This document shows positions 1-8,444 of a stretch of DNA of 64,000 nt, one piece after another; within the stretch, counting starts at the first letter, position 1, and every line of letters begins with the position of its first letter. The DNA is from Streptomyces fodineus. Lineage in GTDB: Bacteria > Actinomycetota > Actinomycetes > Streptomycetales > Streptomycetaceae. A program made the translations under genes and the position numbers. The DNA is taken from positions 7,750,001 to 7,814,000 of the forward strand of contig NZ_CP017248.1 of assembly GCF_001735805.1 (NCBI RefSeq). Reading direction: 5' to 3'. The notes under the pieces are model-generated. The model ran no database searches, was not told where the DNA came from, and worked only from the letters and a program-made list of their open reading frames with translations.

Positions 1-765
1 AGCCATGTCCGCGATCTTGCCGACCGCGGTGGTGGACTGCCCCAGCGGGCCGAGGACCAGGAACAGCGTCGGGGTGAGCGCGAGCGGCAGCGGGCCGGAG
101 GTGATCAGCCGGGCGAAGACCAGCGACAGCATCAGCAGCGTCGCGAACAGGCTCAGCCCGAACAGCGCGAGGCACGCCAGCAGCAGGGTCTCGCGGGCCT
201 GCCCCGCCGGCAGATGCGGCACCAGCAGCGGACCGAGCGCGGCCGACACCATGGGCGCGACCAGGGGCAGCAGCCATACCGGGCTCGCCTGCGCGGGCTC
301 GACGCGATGCCGTACGGCCATCAGGTACGGCACGGCCACGGCGGACGCGAGCCCGATCACCGTACCGGCGGTGAACAGTACGGCGTCAAGGTCGACCGCC
401 GTGCCGGTGCCGAGCACCCCCCGGCCGGCCGTCAGGGCGCCGCCGCCGACCGCCAGCAGGCCCATCGACAGGCAGCCGTAGAAGGGGGCCATGGCCGGGT
501 CGAGGAGATCGGCGCGGGCCCGGTCGCGGTGGTGGATCCAGTGCAGGGTCCGGGCCGCCAGCAGGGCGACCAGCAGCACGAGGGACAGCGCCCAGGCTCC
601 CGCGAAGACACCGCGCTGGCCGGGCACGGGCGCGGGCAGCGCCACGCCGGCCGAGCCCAGGATGGCGGTGCCCATGACGGCGGCGTACCAGTTGGGGCCC
701 AGGTGGCGGACCCGGGGGGCACGGTGGACCTCGGCGGCGGGCAAGGGCGGGGCTGCGGTGACCAT
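1..765 (-). CDS. TDT-family transporter (tellurite-resistance/dicarboxylate/SLAC1-type), 3' end cut by window
   Basis: The reading frame runs from an ATG at 765 leftwards off the window, so 255 N-terminal codons are visible. Near residue 22 it carries GPNWYAAVMGTAIL, the characteristic opening of TDT/SLAC1 permeases. At least six long hydrophobic stretches follow, with short charged loops such as HHRDRARADL and MAVRHRVEP. Family members move dicarboxylates, tellurite or sulfite-like anions across the plasma membrane; the substrate cannot be told here. No convincing Shine-Dalgarno precedes the ATG, so the start is provisional. It is divergent from a LysR regulator 70 bp away, which is the usual arrangement for a regulator and its target permease. 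Confidence 0.8.
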   Translation of the reverse strand, partial: MVTAAPPLPAAEVHRAPRVRHLGPNWYAAVMGTAILGSAGVALPAPVPGQRGVFAGAWALSLVLLVALLAARTLHWIHHRDRARADLLDPAMAPFYGCLSMGLLAVGGGALTAGRGVLGTGTAVDLDAVLFTAGTVIGLASAVAVPYLMAVRHRVEPAQASPVWLLPLVAPMVSAALGPLLVPHLPAGQARETLLLACLALFGLSLFATLLMLSLVFARLITSGPLPLALTPTLFLVLGPLGQSTTAVGKIADMA

Positions 766-821
766 GGGTCCACGGTCCCGCCGTCGTCCCGCCCTGACCA
801 GGGACGTCTTCTCTATGGGGG

Positions 822-838
822 CATAAGCTGGCCTTATG
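822..838. promoter_or_regulatory. Inverted repeat CATAAG-N5-CTTATG over the LysR start codon
   Basis: A perfect 6-bp inverted repeat with a 5-nt spacer ends at the ATG of the LysR gene (836). The left arm is also a possible -10 element, 8 nt before the ATG, and no Shine-Dalgarno is visible. This suggests a leaderless mRNA that its own product could repress. The assignment as operator is inference from symmetry and position. Confidence 0.4.
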
Positions 839-1759
839 AGCGAGGTGGAGGGGCAGCGAAAGTCCCCGGGATCACTGGCACATCGGGTGCCCGACCTGGC
901 CGCGCTGGAGCTGCTGCTGGCCGTGGCGCGGCTGGGCAGTCTCGGCGCGGCGGCGCGCGAGGTCGGCGTCACCCAGCCCGCCGCCAGCAGCCGGATCCGC
1001 TCCATGGAACGGCAGCTGGGCGTGGCCCTGGTCGACCGCTCGCCGCGCGGCTCCCGGCTCACGGACGCCGGCGCCCTGGTGACGGACTGGGCCCGCCGGG
1101 TCGTGGAGGCGGCGGCGGCCTTCGACGCGGGTGCGCGGGCGCTGCGGGACCGGCGGGACTCGCGCCTGCGGGTGGCGGCGAGCATGACCATCGCCGAGTA
1201 CCTGCTGCCCGGCTGGCTCCTCGCGCTGCACGCCGGGCGGCCCGACACGGCGGTGTCCCTCCTCGCCGGCAACTCGGCGAAGGTCGCGGAGCTGCTGCTG
1301 GCCGACGAGGCGGACCTCGGCTTCGTGGAGGGGCTGACGGTCCCGAACGGCCTGGACTCCACGGTCATCGCCCGTGACCGCCTGATCGTCGTGACCGCGC
1401 CCGGCCATCCGTGGGCCCGCCGCCGGCGCCCGGTGACGGCGGCGGAACTGGGGGCCACCCCCCTGATCCTCCGTGAGCGCGGCTCCGGCACCCGCCAGGT
1501 CCTGGACGCGGCCCTCGGCGGCCTCGCCCGCCCCCTGATCGAGCTGTCCTCCACCACGGCGGTCAAGGCCTCCGCGGTCAGCGGAGCCGGACCCTCGGTG
1601 CTGAGCGAGCTGGCGGTGGGCGAGGAACTGGCGATGCGGCGCCTGGTCAGCATCCCGGTGGAGGGCGTCTCACTCCGCCGCGATCTGCGAGCGGTCTGGC
1701 CGACGGGCCACCGGCCCACGGGCCCGGCGCGGGAGTTGCTGTCGCTGACGCGGGGGTGA
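836..1759 (+). CDS. LysR-family transcriptional regulator
   Basis: This is a 307-residue protein of normal LysR length. Residues about 20-80 hold the winged helix-turn-helix (LELLLAVARLGSLGAAAREV, then TQPAASSRIRSMERQLGVAL and RGSRLTDAG). The effector-binding domain follows from about residue 100. It is divergently transcribed from the TDT permease at 1-765, which is the most likely target. The ATG at 836 is taken as the start because the DNA-binding domain begins soon after it. The effector is unknown. Confidence 0.88.
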   Translation: MSEVEGQRKSPGSLAHRVPDLAALELLLAVARLGSLGAAAREVGVTQPAASSRIRSMERQLGVALVDRSPRGSRLTDAGALVTDWARRVVEAAAAFDAGARALRDRRDSRLRVAASMTIAEYLLPGWLLALHAGRPDTAVSLLAGNSAKVAELLLADEADLGFVEGLTVPNGLDSTVIARDRLIVVTAPGHPWARRRRPVTAAELGATPLILRERGSGTRQVLDAALGGLARPLIELSSTTAVKASAVSGAGPSVLSELAVGEELAMRRLVSIPVEGVSLRRDLRAVWPTGHRPTGPARELLSLTRG

Positions 1760-1835
1760 CGGCACTGCCGCCGTGTGGAGGTCGTCGTCGCCGACCTTGC
1801 GCGACCAGCCACAGGGGACCGGTACCCCGCAACGG

Positions 1836-2540
1836 TCAGGCACCCCCGTGGCGCAACGCCGCCCGGCCGACCAGCCCTCGCATCACCCGCAGGTCCTCGC
1901 CCATCTCCGGATGCCACTGAACTCCCAGCGCCCAGCCCTCGGTGGCCGCAAGCTCCACCGCCTCCACCGTGCCGTCCGCTGCGTACGCCGAGGCGATCAG
2001 TCCCCGGCCGAGCCGTTCGATCGCCTGGTGGTGGTAGGTCGGCACGTTGGTCTCCTCCGGTACGAGCCCGGCGTACAGCGTCCCCGGCACCGGTTTGACC
2101 GGATGGCGGCCGAAGACCCCGACCACCTCCGCGTGCCCCTCGAGGTGCTGGACGAGCGTGCCGCCGACGGCGACGTTCAGCAACTGCATGCCCCGGCAGA
2201 TGCCGAGCAGCGGCACCCCGGCCGCCAGCGCCGCGTCGATCAGCGCCAGCTCCCACGCGTCCCGCTCCCGCGCGGGCGGCCCCGTGCGGGGCGAGCGCTC
2301 GGCGCCGTAGCGGGACGGGTCGACGTCCGGGCCGCCCGCGATGACCAGCCCGTCCAGCCGGGCCACCGTCCGCGCCGCGCGCTCGGGTGCGTCCGGCGGC
2401 AGCATCGCGGCCAGCCCGCCCGCCCGCTGCACCAGCCGTGGATAGCCGGCCGGCAGCAGCGCCGCGTCCAGCTCCCACACGCCCCAGCGCGCGCCGGACT
2501 CCAGATAGGTGCTGATGCCGATCAGCGGTCGTACGGTCAT
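1836..2540 (-). CDS. Gamma-glutamyl-gamma-aminobutyrate hydrolase-like class I amidotransferase (PuuD type)
   Basis: A 234-residue class I glutamine amidotransferase-fold hydrolase. The nucleophile elbow is GICRGMQ with Cys115, and VQWHPEM near the C terminus supplies the His and Glu of the triad. The family hydrolyses gamma-glutamyl amides and releases glutamate. ATG 2540 is chosen over an upstream in-frame start because GGGAGAG lies just before it. It follows the FadR-type regulator by 52 bp in the same direction and faces a glutamine synthetase-like ligase. A role as the last step of a gamma-glutamylated amine pathway (glutamate recovery) is therefore inferred. Confidence 0.85.
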   Translation of the reverse strand: MTVRPLIGISTYLESGARWGVWELDAALLPAGYPRLVQRAGGLAAMLPPDAPERAARTVARLDGLVIAGGPDVDPSRYGAERSPRTGPPARERDAWELALIDAALAAGVPLLGICRGMQLLNVAVGGTLVQHLEGHAEVVGVFGRHPVKPVPGTLYAGLVPEETNVPTYHHQAIERLGRGLIASAYAADGTVEAVELAATEGWALGVQWHPEMGEDLRVMRGLVGRAALRHGGA

Positions 2541-2592
2541 GCCACTCTCCCGGGAATCCAAAGGTTCACGCGCATACCTTTCCAGACCCGCC

Positions 2593-3330
2593 TCACGTCA
2601 GGAAGCCCCGCAGCAGTGCCGCCGTGCCCGCGCAGTGCTCGCGCATCATCTCCCGTGCGCCGTCCGCGTCCCCGTCCAGCACCGCCTCCACCAGCGCGGT
2701 GTGCTGACGCTGCGAGTGCTCCAGGTTGCGCACCAGCAGCGGGATGCAGTCGAGGAGGTCGTTGACCGTGGCCCGGACCGCCGCGTACTGCGCGGTCAGG
2801 GACGGGGAGCCGCACAGTTCGGCGAGGGTCAGGTGCAGCAGGGTGTCCAGGCGCCGGTAGTCCGCGAGCGGGGCGTCGTGCGTGCGGGCAAGCGCCTCGC
2901 GCAGCCGCTCCGCCTGCTCGTCCGTCAGCCCGTGCGCCGCGCACAGCCCGGCCGCGCCCACCTCCAGCACCTCGCGGAACCGCAGCACGTCCTCGATGTC
3001 GACCTCGGCGATCCGCCGCCGCAGCTCGTCCTCGCCACCCGCGTCCGTACGCGGCAGGACGAACGTTCCGCCGTAGCGCCCGCGCCGCGCCTCCACCAGC
3101 CCCTGGTCCTGGAGCACCTTCAGCACCTCGCGCAGCGTCACCCGGCTGATCCCGAGCCGCTCCGCCAGCTCCCGCTCGGCCGGCAGCCGCTCGCCGCCCG
3201 GCACCAGACCGAGCCGCACGACCTGGAGGATCTGCTCCAGCGCCTCCTCGAAGCCGTTGCCCGCCCGCACCGGACGCAGCACCGGAGCGAGCCGGTCACC
3301 CACCCCCTGAATGTCGCTCTCCCAGGACAT
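2593..3330 (-). CDS. FadR-subfamily GntR transcriptional regulator
   Basis: A 245-residue regulator. Residues about 25-90 form the GntR winged helix (PAERELAERLGISRVTLREV, then LQDQGLVEARRGRYGGTFV). The remainder is an alpha-helical FCD ligand-binding domain. The ATG at 3330 (MSWES) is preferred to a TTG at 3351; GGGAAGGGGG lies upstream of it. It is divergent from the glutamine synthetase-like gene and transcribed with the gamma-glutamyl hydrolase, so it probably controls this amine-utilisation island. The intergenic stretch 3350-3378 contains short partly symmetric AATGGTT/AATACC elements that could be its operator; this is weak. Confidence 0.87.
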   Translation of the reverse strand: MSWESDIQGVGDRLAPVLRPVRAGNGFEEALEQILQVVRLGLVPGGERLPAERELAERLGISRVTLREVLKVLQDQGLVEARRGRYGGTFVLPRTDAGGEDELRRRIAEVDIEDVLRFREVLEVGAAGLCAAHGLTDEQAERLREALARTHDAPLADYRRLDTLLHLTLAELCGSPSLTAQYAAVRATVNDLLDCIPLLVRNLEHSQRQHTALVEAVLDGDADGAREMMREHCAGTAALLRGFLT

Positions 3331-3426
3331 CCGGCCGTACCCCCTTCCCAAGCAATGGTTCTGAGCAATACCTTATGGCTCCCGGCCCGGCAGAAAAAGC
3401 GCGAAGGCGCCGAAGGAGGCTCTCCC

Positions 3427-4785
3427 GTGGCAGACCGCACACCCCCGCTCAGCGTCGAGGAACTGCACGCCCTCGTCGCGAGCGGTGAGATCGACACTGT
3501 CGTCCTGGCCTTCCCCGATATGCAAGGGCGCCTCCAGGGCAAGCGGTTCGCCGCCCGCTTCTTCCTGGACGAGGTCCTGCAGCACGGCACCGAGGGCTGC
3601 AACTACCTCCTCGCCGTCGACACCGAGATGAACACCGTCGACGGCTACGCGATGTCCTCCTGGGACCGCGGCTACGGCGACTTCGCCATGGCCCCCGACC
3701 TCGCCACCCTGCGCCGCATCCCCTGGCACCCCGGCACCGCCCTGCTCGTCGCGGACCTCGCCTGGAACGACGGTTCGCCGGTCGTCGCCGCGCCCCGCCA
3801 GATCCTGCGCCGCCAGCTGGAGCGGCTGGCCGAGCTCGGCTACACCGCCCAGGTCGGCACCGAGCTGGAGTTCATCGTCTTCAAGGACTCCTACGAACAG
3901 GCCTGGGACGCGGGCTACCGGGGCCTGACCCCGGCCAACCAGTACAACATCGACTACTCCATCCTCGGCACCGGCCGCATCGAGCCCCTGCTGCGCCGGC
4001 TGCGCAACGACATGGCCGGCGCCGGCCTCACCGTCGAGTCCGCCAAGGGCGAGTGCAACCCCGGCCAGCACGAGATCGCCTTCCGCTACGACGAGGCCCT
4101 CGTCACCTGCGACCAGCACGCGCTGTACAAGACCGGCGCGAAGGAGATCGCCGCCCAGGAAGGCGTCTCGATCACCTTCATGGCCAAGTACAACGAGCGC
4201 GAGGGCAACTCCTGCCACATCCACCTCTCGCTCGCCGACGCCGACGGCAGGAACGCGATGGCCGACGCCGACGGAATGTCCGAGGTCATGCGGCACTTCC
4301 TCGCCGGGCAGCTCGCCGCGCTGCGCGACTTCTCGCTCCTCTACGCCCCGAACATCAACTCCTACAAGCGGTTCCAGCCCGGCTCGTTCGCGCCCACCGC
4401 CGTCGCCTGGGGTCACGACAACCGCACCTGCGCCCTGCGCGTGGTCGGCCACGGCCGCTCCCTGCGCTTCGAGAACCGCCTGCCCGGCGGCGACGTCAAC
4501 CCCCACCTCGCCGTCGCCGGTCTGGTCGCGGCCGGCCTGTACGGCATCGAGCAGAAGCTCGAACTCCCCGAGCCCTGCCCCGGCAACGCCTACACCGCCG
4601 GCCTCGCACACGTCCCGACCACCCTGCGCGAGGCCGCCGAGCTGTGGGAGAAGAGCCCCATCGCGCAGGCCGCCTTCGGCGACGAGGTCGTCGCGCACTA
4701 CCGCAACATGGCGCGCGTCGAGCTGGAGGCCTTCGACGCCGCGGTCACCGACTGGGAGCTGCGCCGCTCCTTCGAACGCCTGTGA
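3427..4785 (+). CDS. Glutamine synthetase-like gamma-glutamylamide synthetase (GlnA4-type)
   Basis: A 452-residue member of the glutamine synthetase catalytic family. Visible motifs are GTELEFIVF, NPGQHEIAFRYDEAL, the His-containing EGNSCHIHLS, and the ATP/glutamate-site block SYKRFQPGSFAPTAVAWGHD with HDNRTCALRV. It lacks the adenylylation-loop tyrosine motif of housekeeping GlnA. The start is GTG 3427, set by GAAGGAGG 7 nt upstream. The neighbours (aldehyde dehydrogenase, SDR, gamma-glutamyl hydrolase, FadR regulator) fit ATP-dependent gamma-glutamylation of an amine rather than ammonia assimilation. From memory, the equivalent S. coelicolor gene (glnA4, SCO1613) makes gamma-glutamylethanolamide. 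Ethanolamine as the substrate here is inference. Confidence 0.85.
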   Translation: MADRTPPLSVEELHALVASGEIDTVVLAFPDMQGRLQGKRFAARFFLDEVLQHGTEGCNYLLAVDTEMNTVDGYAMSSWDRGYGDFAMAPDLATLRRIPWHPGTALLVADLAWNDGSPVVAAPRQILRRQLERLAELGYTAQVGTELEFIVFKDSYEQAWDAGYRGLTPANQYNIDYSILGTGRIEPLLRRLRNDMAGAGLTVESAKGECNPGQHEIAFRYDEALVTCDQHALYKTGAKEIAAQEGVSITFMAKYNEREGNSCHIHLSLADADGRNAMADADGMSEVMRHFLAGQLAALRDFSLLYAPNINSYKRFQPGSFAPTAVAWGHDNRTCALRVVGHGRSLRFENRLPGGDVNPHLAVAGLVAAGLYGIEQKLELPEPCPGNAYTAGLAHVPTTLREAAELWEKSPIAQAAFGDEVVAHYRNMARVELEAFDAAVTDWELRRSFERL

Positions 4786-4796
4786 AAGGTCATCAC

Positions 4797-6184
4797 GTGT
4801 CCGACCCGCACGAGCTGAAGGTCCTCAACCCCGCCACGGAAGAGGTCGTCGCCACCGTCCCCGCCGCGAGCGAGCAGGACGTGGCCGCCGCCGTCGTACG
4901 GGCCGCGCGCGCCCAGACCGGGTGGGCCGCCCTCGCCCCCGCCGACCGGGCCCGGCTGCTGCGCCGCTTCGCCGACACCGTCGACGCGCGCATCGAGGAA
5001 CTCGCCCGGCTGGAGGTCCGCGAGGCCGGCCACACCGTCGGCAACGCCCGCTGGGAGGCCGGCAACGCCCGCGATCTGCTGCTGTACGCGGCCGGGGGCG
5101 CCGAACGCCTGCTCGGCAAGCAGATCCCGGTGCCCGGCGGCTGGAACGTCACCTTCCAGGAACCCCTCGGTGTCGTCGGCGTGATCGCCCCCTGGAACTT
5201 CCCGATGCCGATCGCCGCCTGGGGCTCCTTCCCGGCGCTCGCGGCCGGCAACGCGGTCGTCCTCAAGCCCGCCGAGACCACCCCGCTCACCGCGCTCCGC
5301 CTCGCCGAACTCGCCCTCGAGGCGGGCCTGCCCGAGCATGTCTTCCAGGTGCTGCCCGGTTACGGCCACACCGCGGGACGCGCCCTGGTCGACCACCCGG
5401 ACGTCGCCAAGATCGTGTTCACCGGCTCCACCCGCACCGGCCGCGAGGTCATGGAGCGCTGCGCGAGGCTCGTCAAGCCGGTCACCCTCGAACTCGGCGG
5501 CAAGAGCCCCAACATCGTCTTCGCCGACGCCGACCTCACCTCCGCCCTCGACCCGTTCTCCTTCCTGGACAACTCCGGCCAGGACTGCTGCGCCCGCACC
5601 CGCATCCTGGTCCAGGAGCCGGTGCTGGAGGAGGCCCGCGAGTTCCTCGCCGACGCGCTCGCCTCCGTGGTCGTGGGCGATCCGGCCGACGAGAAGACCC
5701 AGATGGGCCCGCTGATCTCGCGTCAGCAGCTGGACCGCGTACGGTCGTACGTCCCCGAGGACGCCCCCGCGCTGCGCGGCAGCGCCCCCGACGGCCCCGG
5801 CTTCTGGTTCCCGCCGACGGTCCTGACGGGGGAGCGGCCGGACGGCCAGGCGGCCCGCGAGGAGATCTTCGGCCCGGTCGCCGTCCTCCTGCCCTTCACC
5901 GACGAACAGGACGCGATCCGCCTCGCCAACGACACCCCCTACGGCCTCTCCGGCTCCCTGTGGACCCGGGACCTCGGCCGCGCCCTGCGCGTCTCCCAGG
6001 CCGTCCGCGCGGGCAACCTGTCCGTCAACTCCCACTCCAGCGTCCGCTACTGGACCCCGTTCGGCGGCTACAAGCAGTCCGGCCTTGGCCGCGAACTGGG
6101 CCCCGACGCCCTGACCGCCTTCACCGAAACCAAGAACGTCTTCATCAGCAACGTCTCCCCAGCACGGAGGGCCCCGCACAGTGA
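4797..6184 (+). CDS. Aldehyde dehydrogenase, C-terminal frame disrupted
   Basis: An NAD(P)-dependent aldehyde dehydrogenase of about 460 residues. It shows the Rossmann entry VIAPWNFPMPIAAWGSFPAL, FTGSTRTG, the catalytic-Glu motif ELGGKSP, the catalytic cysteine in NSGQDCCARTR, EEIFGPVAVL, and the C-terminal PFGGYKQSGLGRELG. It starts at GTG 4797, 11 nt after the ligase stop, so it is co-transcribed. Oddity: after TKNVFIS the frame meets no stop and stays open to a TGA at 7017-7019, through the SDR gene in a different frame. A 15-nt unit is followed by a 14-nt imperfect copy (6146-6174). Restoring one base would place the stop at 6182-6184, overlapping the next start as GTGA. The end given is that inferred stop. 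The probable role is oxidation of a gamma-glutamyl aldehyde. Confidence 0.8.
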
Positions 6185-6963
6185 CCGCAGAATCTGTTTG
6201 CCGCCGCCTGGTCGGCCGTACCGCCGTCGTGACCGGAGCCGGCAGCGGCATCGGCCTCGCCACCGCCCGCCGGCTCGCCTCCGAGGGCGCCCACGTGGTC
6301 TGCGCGGACGTGGACGAAGCCCGCGGCAAGGCCGTCGCCGACGAGGTCGGCGGGCTCTTCGTCAAGGTCGACGTCACCGACCCGGAGCAGGTCGAGGCGC
6401 TGTTCAAGACGGCGTACGACACCTACGGCAGCGTCGACGTCGCCTTCAACAACGCCGGCATCTCCCCGCCGGACGACGACTCCATCCTGGAGACCGGCCT
6501 GGAGGCCTGGAAGCGGGTCCAGGAGGTCAACCTCACCTCCGTCTACCTGTGCTGCAAGGCCGCGATTCCCTACATGCGGCGCCAGGGCAAGGGCTCCATC
6601 ATCAACACCGCGTCCTTCGTGGCACGGATGGGTGCCGCGACCTCGCAGATCTCGTACACGGCCTCCAAGGGCGGCGTCCTCGCCATGTCCCGGGAACTGG
6701 GCGTGCAGTTCGCCCGGGAGGGCATCCGCGTGAACGCCCTGTGCCCGGGCCCGGTCAACACCCCGTTGTTGCAGGAGCTGTTCGCCAAGGACCCCGAGCG
6801 GGCCGCGCGGCGTCTCGTCCACATCCCGGTCGGCCGGTTCGCCGAGGCCGAGGAGATCGCCGCCGCCGTCGCCTTCCTGGCCAGCGACGACTCCTCCTTC
6901 GTCAACGCCACCGACTTCCTGGTGGACGGCGGTATCGCGGGCGCGTACGTCACGCCCCTGTAG
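6181..6963 (+). CDS. Short-chain dehydrogenase/reductase (SDR)
   Basis: A 260-residue classical SDR with cofactor motif TGAGSGIG near residue 19, the NNAG motif in FNNAGIS, the YTASK catalytic Tyr/Lys pair, and the NALCPGPVNTP loop. It starts at GTG 6181 with CGGAGGG upstream. In the presumed ancestral arrangement it overlapped the aldehyde dehydrogenase stop by four bases (GTGA). In this island it would supply the alcohol-to-aldehyde step on a gamma-glutamylated amino alcohol, ahead of the aldehyde dehydrogenase. The substrate is inferred from neighbours only. Confidence 0.87.
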   Translation: MTAESVCRRLVGRTAVVTGAGSGIGLATARRLASEGAHVVCADVDEARGKAVADEVGGLFVKVDVTDPEQVEALFKTAYDTYGSVDVAFNNAGISPPDDDSILETGLEAWKRVQEVNLTSVYLCCKAAIPYMRRQGKGSIINTASFVARMGAATSQISYTASKGGVLAMSRELGVQFAREGIRVNALCPGPVNTPLLQELFAKDPERAARRLVHIPVGRFAEAEEIAAAVAFLASDDSSFVNATDFLVDGGIAGAYVTPL

Positions 6964-6969
6964 GGCCGG

Positions 6970-8172
6970 TCAGAGGAAGGTCTGGCCCTCACCCCGGTAG
7001 GTGGGCACGGTCGCGGTGACCGTGTCCCCCTCGATCAGGTGCAGGGCGTCGAACCGCTCGCACAGCTCGCCCGCCTTGGCGTGCCGGAACCACACCTTGT
7101 CACCGATGAGGAGGTCGTCGGCGGGCGAGCCCAGCAGCGGGGTCTGCACCTCGCCGGGGCCCTCCTGGGGGTCGTACTCCAGGCCCTCGGGCAGGTACGG
7201 CACCGGCAGCCGGTCGGGACCGGCGGCACCGGAGGCCGGATACCCGCCGCCGAGCACGGTGACCACGCCGACCCCCGGCCGTCGTACGACGGGCTGGGCG
7301 AACAGGGCCGCCGGACGGCCGGTGAACGACGTGTAGTTGTCGAAGAGCCGCGGCACGTACAGCCCCGAACCGGCCGCTATCTCGGTCACGGCGTCCTCGG
7401 CGGCGGTGTGCTGCACACTGCCCGTGCCACCGCCGTTGACGAACTCCAGATCGGGCACGACGGCCCGCACCGCGCGCACCACCGCCGCCCGCCGCCCGGC
7501 CAGTTCCCGGCGGGCCGCGGCCTGCATCAGCCGGATCGCCCGGGACCTCAGCGGCCGGCCGGCCACCGCGTCCCCGACACCCGCGACGTGCCCCTCGTAC
7601 GCCATGATCCCGACCAGCCGGAAGCCGGGCCGCCGCGCCACCGAGCGGGCCAGCTCGGCGAGTTGGGCGGGGGAGCGCAGCGGAGAACGCCGCGCCCCGA
7701 CCCTGACCCGGCCGCCGAGCAGGTGCAGCGAGGTGTCCAACTCCAGGCAGACCCGGACGAGTTCACGTCCGCCGTCGCGGGCGGCGTCGATGAGATCGAG
7801 GTGCGCCGGATCGTCCACCATCACGGTGACCGCACCGGCGAGCTTGGGATCGGCGGCCAGCTCGGCGAAACCGCTCCGGTCGGCGGACGGATAGGCCAGC
7901 AGCACGTCGTCGAAACCGGAACGCGCGAGCCACAGCGACTCGGCCAGCGTGAACGACATGATGCCCCGGAAGCCGTCCTTGGCCAGCACCCGCTCCAGCA
8001 GGGCCCGGCAACGCACGGACTTGCTGGCGACCCGCACCGGCTTGCCCGCGGCCCGGCGGACGAGATCGGCCGCGTTGGCGTCGAAGGCGTCCAGGTCCAC
8101 GATCGCGAGAGGGGCGTCGAGATGGGCGGTGGCCCGGTCGTAACGGGCCCGGTCGGCGGCGCGCGCAGTCAT
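6970..8172 (-). CDS. D-threonine aldolase / alanine racemase N-domain PLP enzyme
   Basis: A 400-residue fold-type III PLP enzyme. The N-terminal barrel carries the PLP-lysine region RVASKSVRC near residue 46. The phosphate-binding loop is in FVNGGGTGS, and the C-terminal beta domain includes GDKVWFRHAKAGELCERFD, whose His and Asp match the metal site of D-threonine aldolase-like proteins. ATG 8172 is the first start compatible with the conserved N terminus; upstream codons in the frame look non-coding. It is convergent with the SDR gene, with a 6-bp gap. The natural substrate (a D-beta-hydroxy amino acid or related compound) is not determinable from sequence. Confidence 0.8.
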   Translation of the reverse strand: MTARAADRARYDRATAHLDAPLAIVDLDAFDANAADLVRRAAGKPVRVASKSVRCRALLERVLAKDGFRGIMSFTLAESLWLARSGFDDVLLAYPSADRSGFAELAADPKLAGAVTVMVDDPAHLDLIDAARDGGRELVRVCLELDTSLHLLGGRVRVGARRSPLRSPAQLAELARSVARRPGFRLVGIMAYEGHVAGVGDAVAGRPLRSRAIRLMQAAARRELAGRRAAVVRAVRAVVPDLEFVNGGGTGSVQHTAAEDAVTEIAAGSGLYVPRLFDNYTSFTGRPAALFAQPVVRRPGVGVVTVLGGGYPASGAAGPDRLPVPYLPEGLEYDPQEGPGEVQTPLLGSPADDLLIGDKVWFRHAKAGELCERFDALHLIEGDTVTATVPTYRGEGQTFL

Positions 8173-8444
8173 GACGGAAGCCTGCCAGACAGGATTACCG
8201 CAGGGTAGGGGGACGTTCCGGGCAGATGCCCCGGCCCCCCGGACTGGTTCTGATTCCGGCCCGGACAACCCGTAGAGTGACGCGCACGTACGGCGGAACG
8301 CCCCCGGCCGCTTCGCTGAACCGGGATGCCGGTCCGGCCGTACGGGTATGCGTGCCCGGACGGATCTTCCGCGCCGGGCGCAGCCGAGCAGCGCATCGGC
8401 CCGCGTACGTGAGGACGGCCCGGGCACGAGGAAACGGGGGGTGC

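Noticed and set aside
1795..1820. Third copy of the interspersed hairpin element after the LysR gene
   Set aside because: Only GCGCGACCAGCC is shared and the matching left arm is missing, so it was not annotated.
3373..4698. 441-codon minus-strand frame opposite the glutamine synthetase-like gene
   Set aside because: Composition is Val/Gly/Glu-rich shadow sequence without motifs; the plus strand has intact catalytic blocks.
4053..7019. A single 988-codon fusion of aldehyde dehydrogenase with a long basic C terminus
   Set aside because: The C-terminal part is the SDR gene read in the wrong frame (Arg/Pro-rich). A one-base defect near 6160 explains it better than a true fusion.
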